Assembly: GCA_002299965.1 (NCBI GenBank)
Contig: DBOM01000035.1
Location: 1 to 28,387 of the forward strand
DNA length: 28,387 nucleotides
Direction: 5' to 3'
DNA from: Caldiserica bacterium UBA646
GTDB lineage: Bacteria; Caldisericota; Caldisericia; Caldisericales; Caldisericaceae
The notes beneath the pieces were generated by a model that was not told the origin of the DNA, did not search any database, and saw nothing but the letters and a program-made list of their open reading frames with translations. This document shows positions 1 through 5,903 of the stretch, in pieces; positions within the stretch are counted from its first letter, which is position 1, and each line of letters opens with the position of its first letter. Position numbers and translations under genes: made by a program.

Positions 1-132
1 TAATGGTTAGTTTTTTCTTTTTACTCGTTTGTTTCTTTTCTACTCTTTGCTCTCTTGCTGTTTCTGCTCTTTCCTTCTTTTTACTCTTTTACGGTTTTTA
101 TTCCTGCCTTTTATTTTTGTTTCTTCTTTTCG

Positions 133-161
133 TTTCTTATTTCTGTTTTATTGACTATAAT
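133..161 (+). promoter_or_regulatory. possible housekeeping promoter before the zinc-ribbon stub
   Basis: A perfect TATAAT lies at 156-161, with a poor -35 (TTTCTT, 133-138) 17 nt upstream. A good ribosome binding site (AGGAGG) and the ATG at 182 follow. The -10 match is convincing but the -35 is weak and embedded in a pyrimidine-rich tract, so this is only a candidate. Confidence 0.35.
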
Positions 162-181
162 TTTAGCAGAAGGAGGCAAAA

Positions 182-238
182 ATGAAAATTTGTCCAAAAT
201 GTGGAAAAGAAAACAGGAATAACCAACAAATTAATTAA
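182..238 (+). pseudogene. 18-codon stub of a zinc-ribbon protein
   Basis: An ATG preceded by AGAAGGAGG opens an 18-codon frame reading MKICPKCGKENRNNQQIN, then TAA. CPKCGKEN is the first half of the zinc-ribbon found at the N terminus of many bacterial membrane or secreted proteins, where a second CxxC follows about 10 residues later. Here the second knuckle and everything after it are missing and pcp begins 27 nt downstream. I read it as the 5' end of a truncated gene whose translation signals survive. A functional leader peptide is a less likely alternative. Seen: RBS, start, CxxC. Inferred: truncation. Confidence 0.5.
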
Positions 239-264
239 GTGATAACAAGGAAAACACAACAAAT

Positions 265-900
265 ATGAAAATCTTAGTAACAGGATTTGAACCGTTTGGC
301 AAAGAAACAATAAACCCCGCACTTGAAGCAGTCAAAAAATTAGATAACAAAATTAACGGTGCAAAAATAGTAAAAACAAAAATTCCTACAATATTCAAAA
401 AAGCGATAGAAAAGCTTGAAAAAGAAATTGAAAAAGAAAAACCCGATATTGTTATCTGCGTGGGGCAAGCAGGAGGAAGATCAAAAATTACAGTTGAGAG
501 GGTTGCAATAAATATAGACGATGCAACAATAAAAGATAACGAAGGAAACAAACCGGTAGATAATAAAATATTTAAAGATGGAAAAAACGCATATTTTTCT
601 CGTCTCCCCATTAAAACAATAGTCAAAGAAATGACAAAAAACAAGATACCAGCATCCATCTCAAACACGGCAGGGACATTTGTGTGTAATCACCTTATGT
701 ATGGCTTACTCTACCTCATAGATAAAAAATATCCAGATATATGGGGAGGGCTCATCCATGTCCCATTCATACCTGAACAAACGCTTCATAAAGAAGCCCC
801 CAGTATGTCTTTAGATGATATAATAAAAGGACTTACCGTTGCAATAAGCGTTACAGTGAAAAACAAAAAAAATCAAAATAATCTCTACTCTTTCCGTTAG
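265..900 (+). CDS. pcp: pyrrolidone-carboxylate peptidase (pyroglutamyl peptidase I)
   Basis: A 211-residue cytoplasmic cysteine peptidase of family C15, which removes N-terminal pyroglutamate from peptides and so helps peptide turnover. The family's landmarks are all present: GFEPF at residues 7-11, GQAGGRSKITVERVAIN with the catalytic Glu at 78, SNTAGTFVCNHLMY with the nucleophile Cys141, and GLIHVPFIPEQ with His165. The length is normal for the family. The final 15 residues are Lys/Asn-rich and look variable. The RBS is only moderate (AAGGA about 14 nt upstream), so translation may depend on the short zinc-ribbon frame upstream. The neighbouring genes do not suggest a pathway; the enzyme normally stands alone. 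Confidence 0.95.
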   Translation: MKILVTGFEPFGKETINPALEAVKKLDNKINGAKIVKTKIPTIFKKAIEKLEKEIEKEKPDIVICVGQAGGRSKITVERVAINIDDATIKDNEGNKPVDNKIFKDGKNAYFSRLPIKTIVKEMTKNKIPASISNTAGTFVCNHLMYGLLYLIDKKYPDIWGGLIHVPFIPEQTLHKEAPSMSLDDIIKGLTVAISVTVKNKKNQNNLYSFR

Positions 901-913
901 TTTCAATAAAAAA

Positions 914-1099
914 TTGTTCAAAAAAATATTTTCAGATATAAAAGTTATCGAAGAAGACTTATTTGAGCTTTAGAAGCTTGCATTTTTTAGGCAATTTCGT
1001 GCAAACATTGCAACCTTTGCATATTTTGCAGAAAATGATATAATTTATGCAAAGGTCACAAAAGGAATTTTAATTAATATAAAAGAAAAAGACATTTAA
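914..1099 (+). pseudogene. decayed coding fragment with internal TAG
   Basis: One reading frame is protein-like across this stretch, with a single TAG at 971-973 and a TAA at 1097-1099. Before the stop it reads IKVIEEDLFEL; after it, KLAFFRQFRANIATFAYFAEN and then IIYAKVTKGILINIKEKD. There is no start codon with an RBS. The helical, charge-patterned sequence looks like a real protein remnant, but I cannot name the family. It fills most of the 308-base gap between pcp and the AbiE operon. Seen: open, protein-like frame with one stop. Inferred: pseudogenisation. Confidence 0.4.
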
Positions 1100-1205
1100 G
1101 CTTGATTTCCCTTTCAGCCTTCTCCTGAATCCTCTCATAAAAAATCTTTTTAATTTCTTTGTTCTGCTTAATTACTTTAGCAAACAGATTTTCCTCCCTC
1201 AGTAT
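1074..1205 (-). pseudogene. in-frame coding remnant just after the abiEii stop
   Basis: On the minus strand, in the same frame as abiEii and directly after its tandem TAG TAA stops, 43 open codons follow (ATA CTG AGG GAG GAA and on) to a TAA at 1074-1076. The translation contains LREENLFAKVIKQNKEIKKI followed by FYERIQEKAEREIKLK, a charged helical pattern typical of real coding sequence. No start codon or RBS is evident. It may be the tail of a former neighbour, or an older longer C terminus of the toxin cut off by the two stops. Its 3' end overlaps the tail of the plus-strand fragment. Low confidence. Confidence 0.3.
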
Positions 1206-1208
1206 TTA

Positions 1209-2144
1209 CTACTCCCAGATGCCCTTTTTAGCAATCCAAGACTTAGTTATTTCCGATTTTTCATTAATTGAACGAACTATAGGTTCCAAAAATGTAGTTA
1301 TCTTCTGCATTACTTCACTGAATTCTTGATTAACATTGTGAAGGCGCGATTTACGAAGGAATGAAGCCCACATCTTTTGCCGCTCTTTGTCGCTGTGAAA
1401 TTCAGGGCGAAAAACCAAAGGATTTTCCGGTATAGGAGTTTGTCTTCTTTGGAAAGTAATTTCAATTGCTTTTTTAAGTTCATTACTCCTAAAATTATGA
1501 GAGGATGAAAGAAAATAAACGTCATAAAAATCTTTCATACGACTATTTACCATTGCCAGTTTAACCATGGCCTCAAATTTCTCGGATATAATGCTCTCAA
1601 CTGAATATGCTTTAACTTTTGGTGGGTCGTCCAACAAAGATGGAAATTCAATAAGAGTAGCCTCAGGAGTTATAACGTCCCCGAAACCTATATCTATTTG
1701 TAATCTTTTTCTTGCCTGCTCTAAAGTGACTTCTATCTTTAGTCGTATTCCCTCATAGTCTGCATCTTCTGTTATTCTTTCTGATGCTATAGATAAAGGG
1801 ATAAATTTAACGCCGTCATCACATTGTATTTCTGAAATCCTTCTAAAAATATTTTCCATTTCATTAATATCGTTTTTTAATCCCTCAGCAAGAAAATCAA
1901 TATCCTTGGTCGGACGATATTTCGGCATCTTCAAACAAATTAAGAGCAGCCCTCCTTTTAATACAAAACTGTCAGAAAAATCTGAAATTGACAAACGGTA
2001 GAGCAATCGTTCCTGGAAATATCTAAGCAATATTGAGTCAAAATCTACCCTTTCAGCTCTTGCAATATTCATAAGTCTTGCCCGTATTGAGGCAGGTTTA
2101 TTTTTGATTTCTTTTTTCATAGTAGCAGTCAAAAAATATTTCAA
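1209..2144 (-). CDS. abiEii: AbiEii-family nucleotidyltransferase toxin (type IV TA)
   Basis: A 311-residue member of the DNA polymerase beta-like nucleotidyltransferase family COG2253/AbiEii, the toxin of type IV toxin-antitoxin and abortive-infection systems. Family members transfer nucleotides to targets; the related MenT toxins modify tRNA acceptor ends. Visible motifs are LKGG at 62-65, the metal-binding pair DID at 81-83 after RPTK, a third acidic strand DIGFGD at 151-157, SVESIISEKFEA at 181-192 and MKDFYDVY at 203-210. All the expected catalytic elements are therefore intact. The start used is a TTG whose bases overlap the antitoxin stop (TTGA, 4-nt overlap), implying translational coupling. 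An ATG eight codons later (2118-2120) has no RBS. It is co-transcribed with abiEi. Confidence 0.9.
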   Translation of the reverse strand: MKYFLTATMKKEIKNKPASIRARLMNIARAERVDFDSILLRYFQERLLYRLSISDFSDSFVLKGGLLLICLKMPKYRPTKDIDFLAEGLKNDINEMENIFRRISEIQCDDGVKFIPLSIASERITEDADYEGIRLKIEVTLEQARKRLQIDIGFGDVITPEATLIEFPSLLDDPPKVKAYSVESIISEKFEAMVKLAMVNSRMKDFYDVYFLSSSHNFRSNELKKAIEITFQRRQTPIPENPLVFRPEFHSDKERQKMWASFLRKSRLHNVNQEFSEVMQKITTFLEPIVRSINEKSEITKSWIAKKGIWE

Positions 2145-2743
2145 ACAATTATATTAAGCCATTCCTGAAGCAATGGTCTAACCCTGCAAACTTCTGCATA
2201 CTCCAATAGTTTCTCCAGATTGCGATTTTTACGCTTGAGATATTCGGTTAGTCCCTCTTTGGCTACATCAAGCCCCAATTTGTTCCTGTAGCGGATGCAA
2301 TCACAAATTGTCTTTTCAGGGGAATAAATATGAATTTTATGCCCATCAATCCTTATTGTATCTATGCCTGCTTCAAATTGTTTTGTGGAGAAATAATAAA
2401 ATTCTACAGGCGGATATTCTATTTTGGACTTCCTTGATCCTCGATGGAGAGCCATTGATATAACCGAAGGATTGAACGTTGTAAGTTCATAATAAGACAA
2501 TGCTGAAAGCAAACATATAACGCCATCTGGAACGGCGCTGGCGATATCAACAAAACCTTGATTAGAAATTAGAGGGATTTCAGATAGTCGATAAAATCCT
2601 CTTTTCACACGTACTATTTGCTCTTCGTCTCTCAATCTTTTTATATCTCGACGGTGAATGCCAGCTTCCAGAATGTCTTTTGTTCTTGCAAATCCATTGC
2701 GCTTATTAAAAACATCGTACAATCTCTCATCCTCTTTGTTCAT
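2141..2743 (-). CDS. abiEi: AbiEi-family antitoxin / autoregulator
   Basis: A 200-residue protein of the AbiEi antitoxin family (COG5340-type transcriptional regulators). The ATG at 2743 is chosen because GGGAGG sits 6 nt upstream; an in-frame TTG/ATG-like start nine codons earlier would put coding sequence over the operator. Residues about 1-60 form a winged helix (ERLYDVFNKRNGFARTKDIL, then RRDIKRLRDEEQIVRVKRGF), followed by the family's characteristic C-terminal region ending SPEKTICDCIRYRNKLGLDV and an LLEYAEVCRV helix. Known AbiEi proteins neutralise the toxin indirectly and repress their own promoter by binding inverted repeats; a matching perfect inverted repeat lies just upstream here. 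The downstream toxin gene overlaps by 4 nt. Confidence 0.9.
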   Translation of the reverse strand: MNKEDERLYDVFNKRNGFARTKDILEAGIHRRDIKRLRDEEQIVRVKRGFYRLSEIPLISNQGFVDIASAVPDGVICLLSALSYYELTTFNPSVISMALHRGSRKSKIEYPPVEFYYFSTKQFEAGIDTIRIDGHKIHIYSPEKTICDCIRYRNKLGLDVAKEGLTEYLKRKNRNLEKLLEYAEVCRVRPLLQEWLNIIV

Positions 2744-2754
2744 AAAAAACCTCC

Positions 2755-2804
2755 CTGGACAAAACTGCATACATATTATAATAAATGTAGACGCTTTTGT
2801 CCAG
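2755..2804 (-). promoter_or_regulatory. abiE promoter with palindromic operator
   Basis: On the minus strand, TGGACA (2798-2803) and a perfect TATAAT (2775-2780) are separated by 17 nt, a near-consensus housekeeping promoter for abiEi-abiEii. The 10-bp perfect inverted repeat CTGGACAAAA (2755-2764) / TTTTGTCCAG (2795-2804) brackets it. One arm covers the -35 and the other lies between the -10 and the RBS. Inner bases extend the symmetry (ACAT / ATGT). AbiEi antitoxins are known to repress through inverted repeats in their own promoters, so this is the likely operator. Confidence 0.75.
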
Positions 2805-2870
2805 AGCCTTCAAAAACTCCTTGCATATTTTGACTATCGTTATTCATCCTGAACCCTTCTTTTGCCTATA

Positions 2871-3698
2871 CTATTTCTGCCACTCTTCAAGTGCTTGTGA
2901 AATCTTGTCAATTTGGTCACCACTTAGATTAAGCTGGTTATTCGAATAGATATATTTGAGTAAATCTTTTTCATTCAAAACAGGAAGTTTAAGTTTGTCA
3001 TGTTCTGATTCCAAAACCAGGCCTTTCATGACTGAGCCAAATGGAAATGCAAGCACAGGGTTAACCCAGGTATTCACATTGGTATTGTTGTCCAAATATT
3101 TCTTAACCTGACCTAATTCCTTTGCAACTTGCCATCGGTAGTTTTTGTGTGGAGTTGTACCATCAATGATTGAAAGGTAACCTTTTCCATTTGTCGCAAT
3201 TAACCCTTCATTTGACTTAATTTCTATCATAAATATTCCTGTTGGACCAACCACAATTGCATCTATGTCGCCATAGCCAGTAAAGATATTCTCAAAAACA
3301 TGGTAGTCTTCTGTAAGATTATCCCTGAGGAATTTTTGTACTTTTCTTTCGGCCTCCCGCTCTCTAAATGTGATGTCATGTTCATTTTTAATTTTCTTTA
3401 TAAATCTGTTCAGGCTTTTAAGGGAAACAATCCCAATTAAAAAATAAAGAGGAGTACAAACAAGAAACGTCCAAAATTCGATTCTATATCCTAGAGATTT
3501 ATGTATTAACAAAGCTAAATAAAGATCAACCAAAAACAAAAGGATCATCGTTAAACTAAAAAAGGCCATGAAAGCAATTTTTATCATGCTAAGGTCAAAT
3601 AGTTGATCATCCAGTTGCTTTATCTTTTCGCCCAGAAAGGTCTTTTTATTACTGTTCTTTTCATCTGTTAATTCTTGTTGCTTTTTTCGTCCAAACAT
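2871..3698 (-). CDS. membrane-anchored NERD (nuclease-related) domain protein
   Basis: A 275-residue protein beginning at an ATG with AAGGAGAAAG upstream. A charged N terminus is followed by two membrane segments (about 38-66 and 73-95), then a cytoplasmic NERD domain (about 112-215). The PD-(D/E)xK-like signature is visible as GDIDAIVVGPTGIFMIEIKS, with Asp144, Asp146, Glu159 and Lys161. NERD is related to restriction-endonuclease-like folds and is often found in DNA-processing or plasmid/defence contexts, but its activity is usually unproven. The gene lies between a slipin and a type IV toxin-antitoxin pair, all on the same strand. It has its own 147-nt upstream gap, so shared transcription is uncertain. 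The transmembrane hairpin argues for action at the membrane face. Confidence 0.85.
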   Translation of the reverse strand: MFGRKKQQELTDEKNSNKKTFLGEKIKQLDDQLFDLSMIKIAFMAFFSLTMILLFLVDLYLALLIHKSLGYRIEFWTFLVCTPLYFLIGIVSLKSLNRFIKKIKNEHDITFREREAERKVQKFLRDNLTEDYHVFENIFTGYGDIDAIVVGPTGIFMIEIKSNEGLIATNGKGYLSIIDGTTPHKNYRWQVAKELGQVKKYLDNNTNVNTWVNPVLAFPFGSVMKGLVLESEHDKLKLPVLNEKDLLKYIYSNNQLNLSGDQIDKISQALEEWQK

Positions 3699-3829
3699 AC
3701 TTTCTCCTTATTTTTATGCTCTAACTTTATTTTATTCTTCTTTTTCTGTGCATTTTGCAAATTCTCCCCTCCTGCCTACCCTTTGAGGAATTATTCCATT
3801 CTATAAAACCCATTGCCTCATTTCTGAGA

Positions 3830-3847
3830 CCTAAATTGAGCGATTTT
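3830..3847. repeat. 18-bp direct repeat, copy 1 (3' end of the slipin gene)
   Basis: CCTAAATTGAGCGATTTT overlaps the stop codon of the slipin gene (TTA at 3846-3848 on the plus strand). An identical copy lies at 4629-4646, just upstream of the same gene. Confidence 0.8.
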
Positions 3848-4607
3848 ACTTTTCTGTTTTTTTATTTTGTAGGTTTTTAATAGCTTCAGTAAATTTAGCA
3901 AATTCAGTAGGAACCAGGACAATAAAGCTGTTTTGTTCGGCACCAATCTCCTGCCATGTTTGAAGTTGCCTTAAAAGAATTGCTCCGGGTGCTTCTGCCA
4001 TAATTCTGGCCGCTTTTTGAAAAGCTAAACTTGCATCTTCTTCTGCAGATGCCTTAATCTGACGGGCTCTCTTTTCTCTTGTTGCTTCAGCTTCTTTTGC
4101 CATTGAACGCTTCATGTTATCAGGTAGCTCAATATTCCTAATCTCAACGCTTACAATGGTTATTCCCCAATCATCTGTTAGTACCTGCAAAATTCCGAGG
4201 ATTTCTTCTCCTATTTTATCTTTTTTTGAAAGAAGAGTATCAAGGTCATATTTTCCTACAACATCTCTTAATTTTGATTGCGCAAGAAGCGTTGAAGCAG
4301 AAATAAAATCTTCAACCTGAACAATTGATTTCATTGCATCAAAAACTTTATAGTAAATAACTGCATCAATTTTAACCGGAACGGAATCTTTTGTCATAAC
4401 TTCTTGTGGAGCAACATCCATTGTGCGAGTACGTATATCTACATACCGAACATATTCAAAAATAGGTATTATTAGGTTAAACCCAGGCTTAATTTCCCTC
4501 TTGTACCTTCCGAGAAAAAAAACAACACCTCTCTGCCACTGTTGCACGATCCTGATACTCAGTGCAAAGATAAAGACTACAATTAAACTTATAGGTATTA
4601 ATATCAT
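3846..4607 (-). CDS. slipin (stomatin-like SPFH membrane protein)
   Basis: A 253-residue SPFH/stomatin family protein. An N-terminal membrane hairpin (about 1-20) is followed by the slipin signature QRGVVFFLGRYKREIKPGFN (25-44) and LIIPIFEYVRYVDIRT, then the full SPFH domain and a coiled-coil segment rich in Ala/Glu/Lys (KRSMAKEAEATREKRARQIK and on). AAGGAGG precedes the ATG. Slipins scaffold membrane microdomains and are usually encoded next to an NfeD-family protease-like partner; no nfeD is visible here, the next gene being a NERD protein instead. The gene is bracketed by an 18-bp direct repeat. Length is normal for a bacterial slipin. Confidence 0.93.
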   Translation of the reverse strand: MILIPISLIVVFIFALSIRIVQQWQRGVVFFLGRYKREIKPGFNLIIPIFEYVRYVDIRTRTMDVAPQEVMTKDSVPVKIDAVIYYKVFDAMKSIVQVEDFISASTLLAQSKLRDVVGKYDLDTLLSKKDKIGEEILGILQVLTDDWGITIVSVEIRNIELPDNMKRSMAKEAEATREKRARQIKASAEEDASLAFQKAARIMAEAPGAILLRQLQTWQEIGAEQNSFIVLVPTEFAKFTEAIKNLQNKKTEK

Positions 4608-4628
4608 ATTTAACCTCCTTGTATATAT

Positions 4629-4646
4629 CCTAAATTGAGCGATTTT
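4629..4646. repeat. 18-bp direct repeat, copy 2 (upstream of the slipin gene)
   Basis: Identical to the sequence at 3830-3847, in the same orientation, 799 bp away. It falls between the slipin RBS and its likely promoter, so it would be transcribed as part of the 5' leader. Confidence 0.8.
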
Positions 4647-4661
4647 TTACCACTCCAGGGA

Positions 4662-4689
4662 ATTTTATTACTTTTTTTAAACATTGCAA
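4662..4689 (-). promoter_or_regulatory. probable housekeeping promoter of the slipin gene
   Basis: On the minus strand TTGCAA (4684-4689) and TAAAAT (4662-4667) are separated by 16 nt, each one or two mismatches from consensus, and lie 55 nt upstream of the slipin ATG. The rest of the 307-nt divergent intergenic region, apart from the ECF-type promoter facing the other way, shows nothing I can identify. Confidence 0.45.
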
Positions 4690-4829
4690 TTTTTTTGAGT
4701 ATGTTTTTCCTGTTTTCACTTTTGTCTTGTTTAATTAAAATGGTTTAACATCCGGTAAGGGTATTTTGTCTTTCTTCTGTTGGGATTTTTATCATTTCTT
4801 TAAAAGTTCAAAAATTCTTTGAAAATTAT

Positions 4830-4857
4830 GGAACTTTTTTGCAAGTTAGGTGTCTAA
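4830..4857 (+). promoter_or_regulatory. ECF-type promoter, type I (site A)
   Basis: GGAACTT (4830-4836), a 16-nt spacer, then TCTAA (4853-4857), followed by TATATAGGAGA. This is the consensus recognised by sigma-E-like ECF factors. It lies 57 nt upstream of the start of the gene at 4915. Downstream flank (AGGAGAAAAGAATTTTTAAA) is shared with site D1 at 25702. Confidence 0.8.
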
Positions 4858-4914
4858 TATATAGGAGAAAAGAATTTTTAAAAGTAAAATATAATAAAGG
4901 AGAGAGAAACAAAG

Positions 4915-5679
4915 ATGAATAAGAAAATTATTATACTTGTAAAATTATTTCTTCTGTTGAGCTTAATATTCTCTTCGATATTCCTTTTTAATTATTCGTA
5001 TTTTAAGGGAAACAACGGGATCTTCTTTTTGAATGCTCTCGATTCTGCAGAAGGGAGCTGTAGCTGCTTTTTCTTTGATGTTGACAGTCTTGAGTGGCAT
5101 ATGTTTAGAACCTCCCTCCAAGCGGACGCTCATTTTGGTAGATTAAGATGTCCTTCCTACATGTATAAAACACCTTATACTGACCCAATTTATTTCGATA
5201 ACGGAAAACGGGAAGGCTGTTGGGTCGATTTTTGGTATCTTAATTTGAAGGACTGTCCATCGCATCCGAACGGAAAACCATTCTTTAGATCAAATTCTGC
5301 AATCGTATTTTATTATGTCTTGACTCCCGATGATTATAAAATTATTGATATTTTTCAAAATACAAAAAGGATCCCCTATCTAAAATCTGTTGCTCTACAA
5401 ATAAAAACTATGCCAGCATTTATAACAACTGAACTTCGGCACATATCAACAGATCAAATAAACGCTATCCTTGGACAATTACCTATGTTGTTTCTTACAG
5501 TCTTATTTTCTATTCCTTACCTTTTTATTCAGGTTATCGTCCCGCCATCTTTATCAATTCCATTCTTCTGGCTCTGGGTTGTGTTCAGTGTATTTTATAT
5601 TGTCACACCATACTCTGCTCTAAAGAACATTGGTGAGAGAATTAAGGAGGTATCTAAAAAGAAGAAGGACAAGAATTAA
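4915..5679 (+). CDS. membrane protein of unknown function, ECF-promoter driven
   Basis: A 254-residue protein, RBS GGAGAG upstream of the ATG. Residues 5-27 form a signal anchor. An extracytoplasmic domain of about 150 residues follows, unusually rich in aromatics and cysteines (SCSCFFFDVD, RLRCPSYMY, GCWVDFWYLNLKDCPSHP). Two closely spaced C-terminal membrane helices (about 190-235) and a basic tail (KEVSKKKKDKN) follow. Six cysteines in the exported part suggest disulphides or metal binding. I do not recognise the family. It is transcribed alone from a type I ECF-type promoter, and the next gene has its own tandem promoters, so it belongs to the same envelope regulon. Confidence 0.8.
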   Translation: MNKKIIILVKLFLLLSLIFSSIFLFNYSYFKGNNGIFFLNALDSAEGSCSCFFFDVDSLEWHMFRTSLQADAHFGRLRCPSYMYKTPYTDPIYFDNGKREGCWVDFWYLNLKDCPSHPNGKPFFRSNSAIVFYYVLTPDDYKIIDIFQNTKRIPYLKSVALQIKTMPAFITTELRHISTDQINAILGQLPMLFLTVLFSIPYLFIQVIVPPSLSIPFFWLWVVFSVFYIVTPYSALKNIGERIKEVSKKKKDKN

Positions 5680-5762
5680 ATCATTAAAGAGATGCCAGAA
5701 AAAACTTCTTATAAAGTTTAACTTTGCAACATTTTATTTATGAAAAATTCTTTCAAAAAAAC

Positions 5763-5790
5763 GGAACTTTTTTGCCTCTCAAGTGTCTAA
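5763..5790 (+). promoter_or_regulatory. ECF-type promoter, type I (site B1)
   Basis: GGAACTT (5763-5769), 16 nt, TCTAA (5786-5790). It is preceded by AATTCTTTCAAAAAAAC, nearly identical to the site at 27452 including the spacer GCCTCTCAA. First of two tandem promoters before the gene at 5904. Confidence 0.82.
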
Positions 5791-5832
5791 TATATGAAGA
5801 GAAAAAAAAATTAAAAATTCTTTCAAAAAAGT

Positions 5833-5861
5833 GTAACATTTTTTGAAAAACTTGAGTCTTA
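5833..5861 (+). promoter_or_regulatory. ECF-like promoter, type II (site B2)
   Basis: GTAACAT (5833-5839), 17 nt, TCTTA (5857-5861), then TATATAGAG. It begins with the same AATTCTTTCAAAAAA lead as B1, exactly 70 bp downstream, so B1 and B2 look like a tandem duplication that diverged at the -35 and -10. It lies 43 nt from the ATG at 5904. Confidence 0.65.
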
Positions 5862-5903
5862 TATATAGAGAATAAAAATTTCTCGGAAAGGAGATGATAG
5901 AGT

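Noticed and set aside
3..185. 60-codon hydrophobic open frame
   Set aside because: The first 150 bases are almost pure pyrimidine on the plus strand, so all frames stay open by composition and translate as Phe/Leu-rich. No RBS is visible and two other frames look just as good.
231..668. 145-codon frame antisense to pcp
   Set aside because: It is the complement of a well-supported gene with all catalytic motifs; the hydrophobic translation is a product of lysine-rich codons on the other strand.
3668..3760. 30-codon Lys-rich frame on the minus strand, TTG start with AGGAGGGGA 4 nt upstream
   Set aside because: The Shine-Dalgarno is strong, but the frame overlaps the NERD start, is low-complexity (Lys/Asn) and has no recognisable content.
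5677..5725. Terminator after the 4915 gene (AAACTT/AAGTTT)
   Set aside because: Only a 6-bp A/T stem with no clean T-run.
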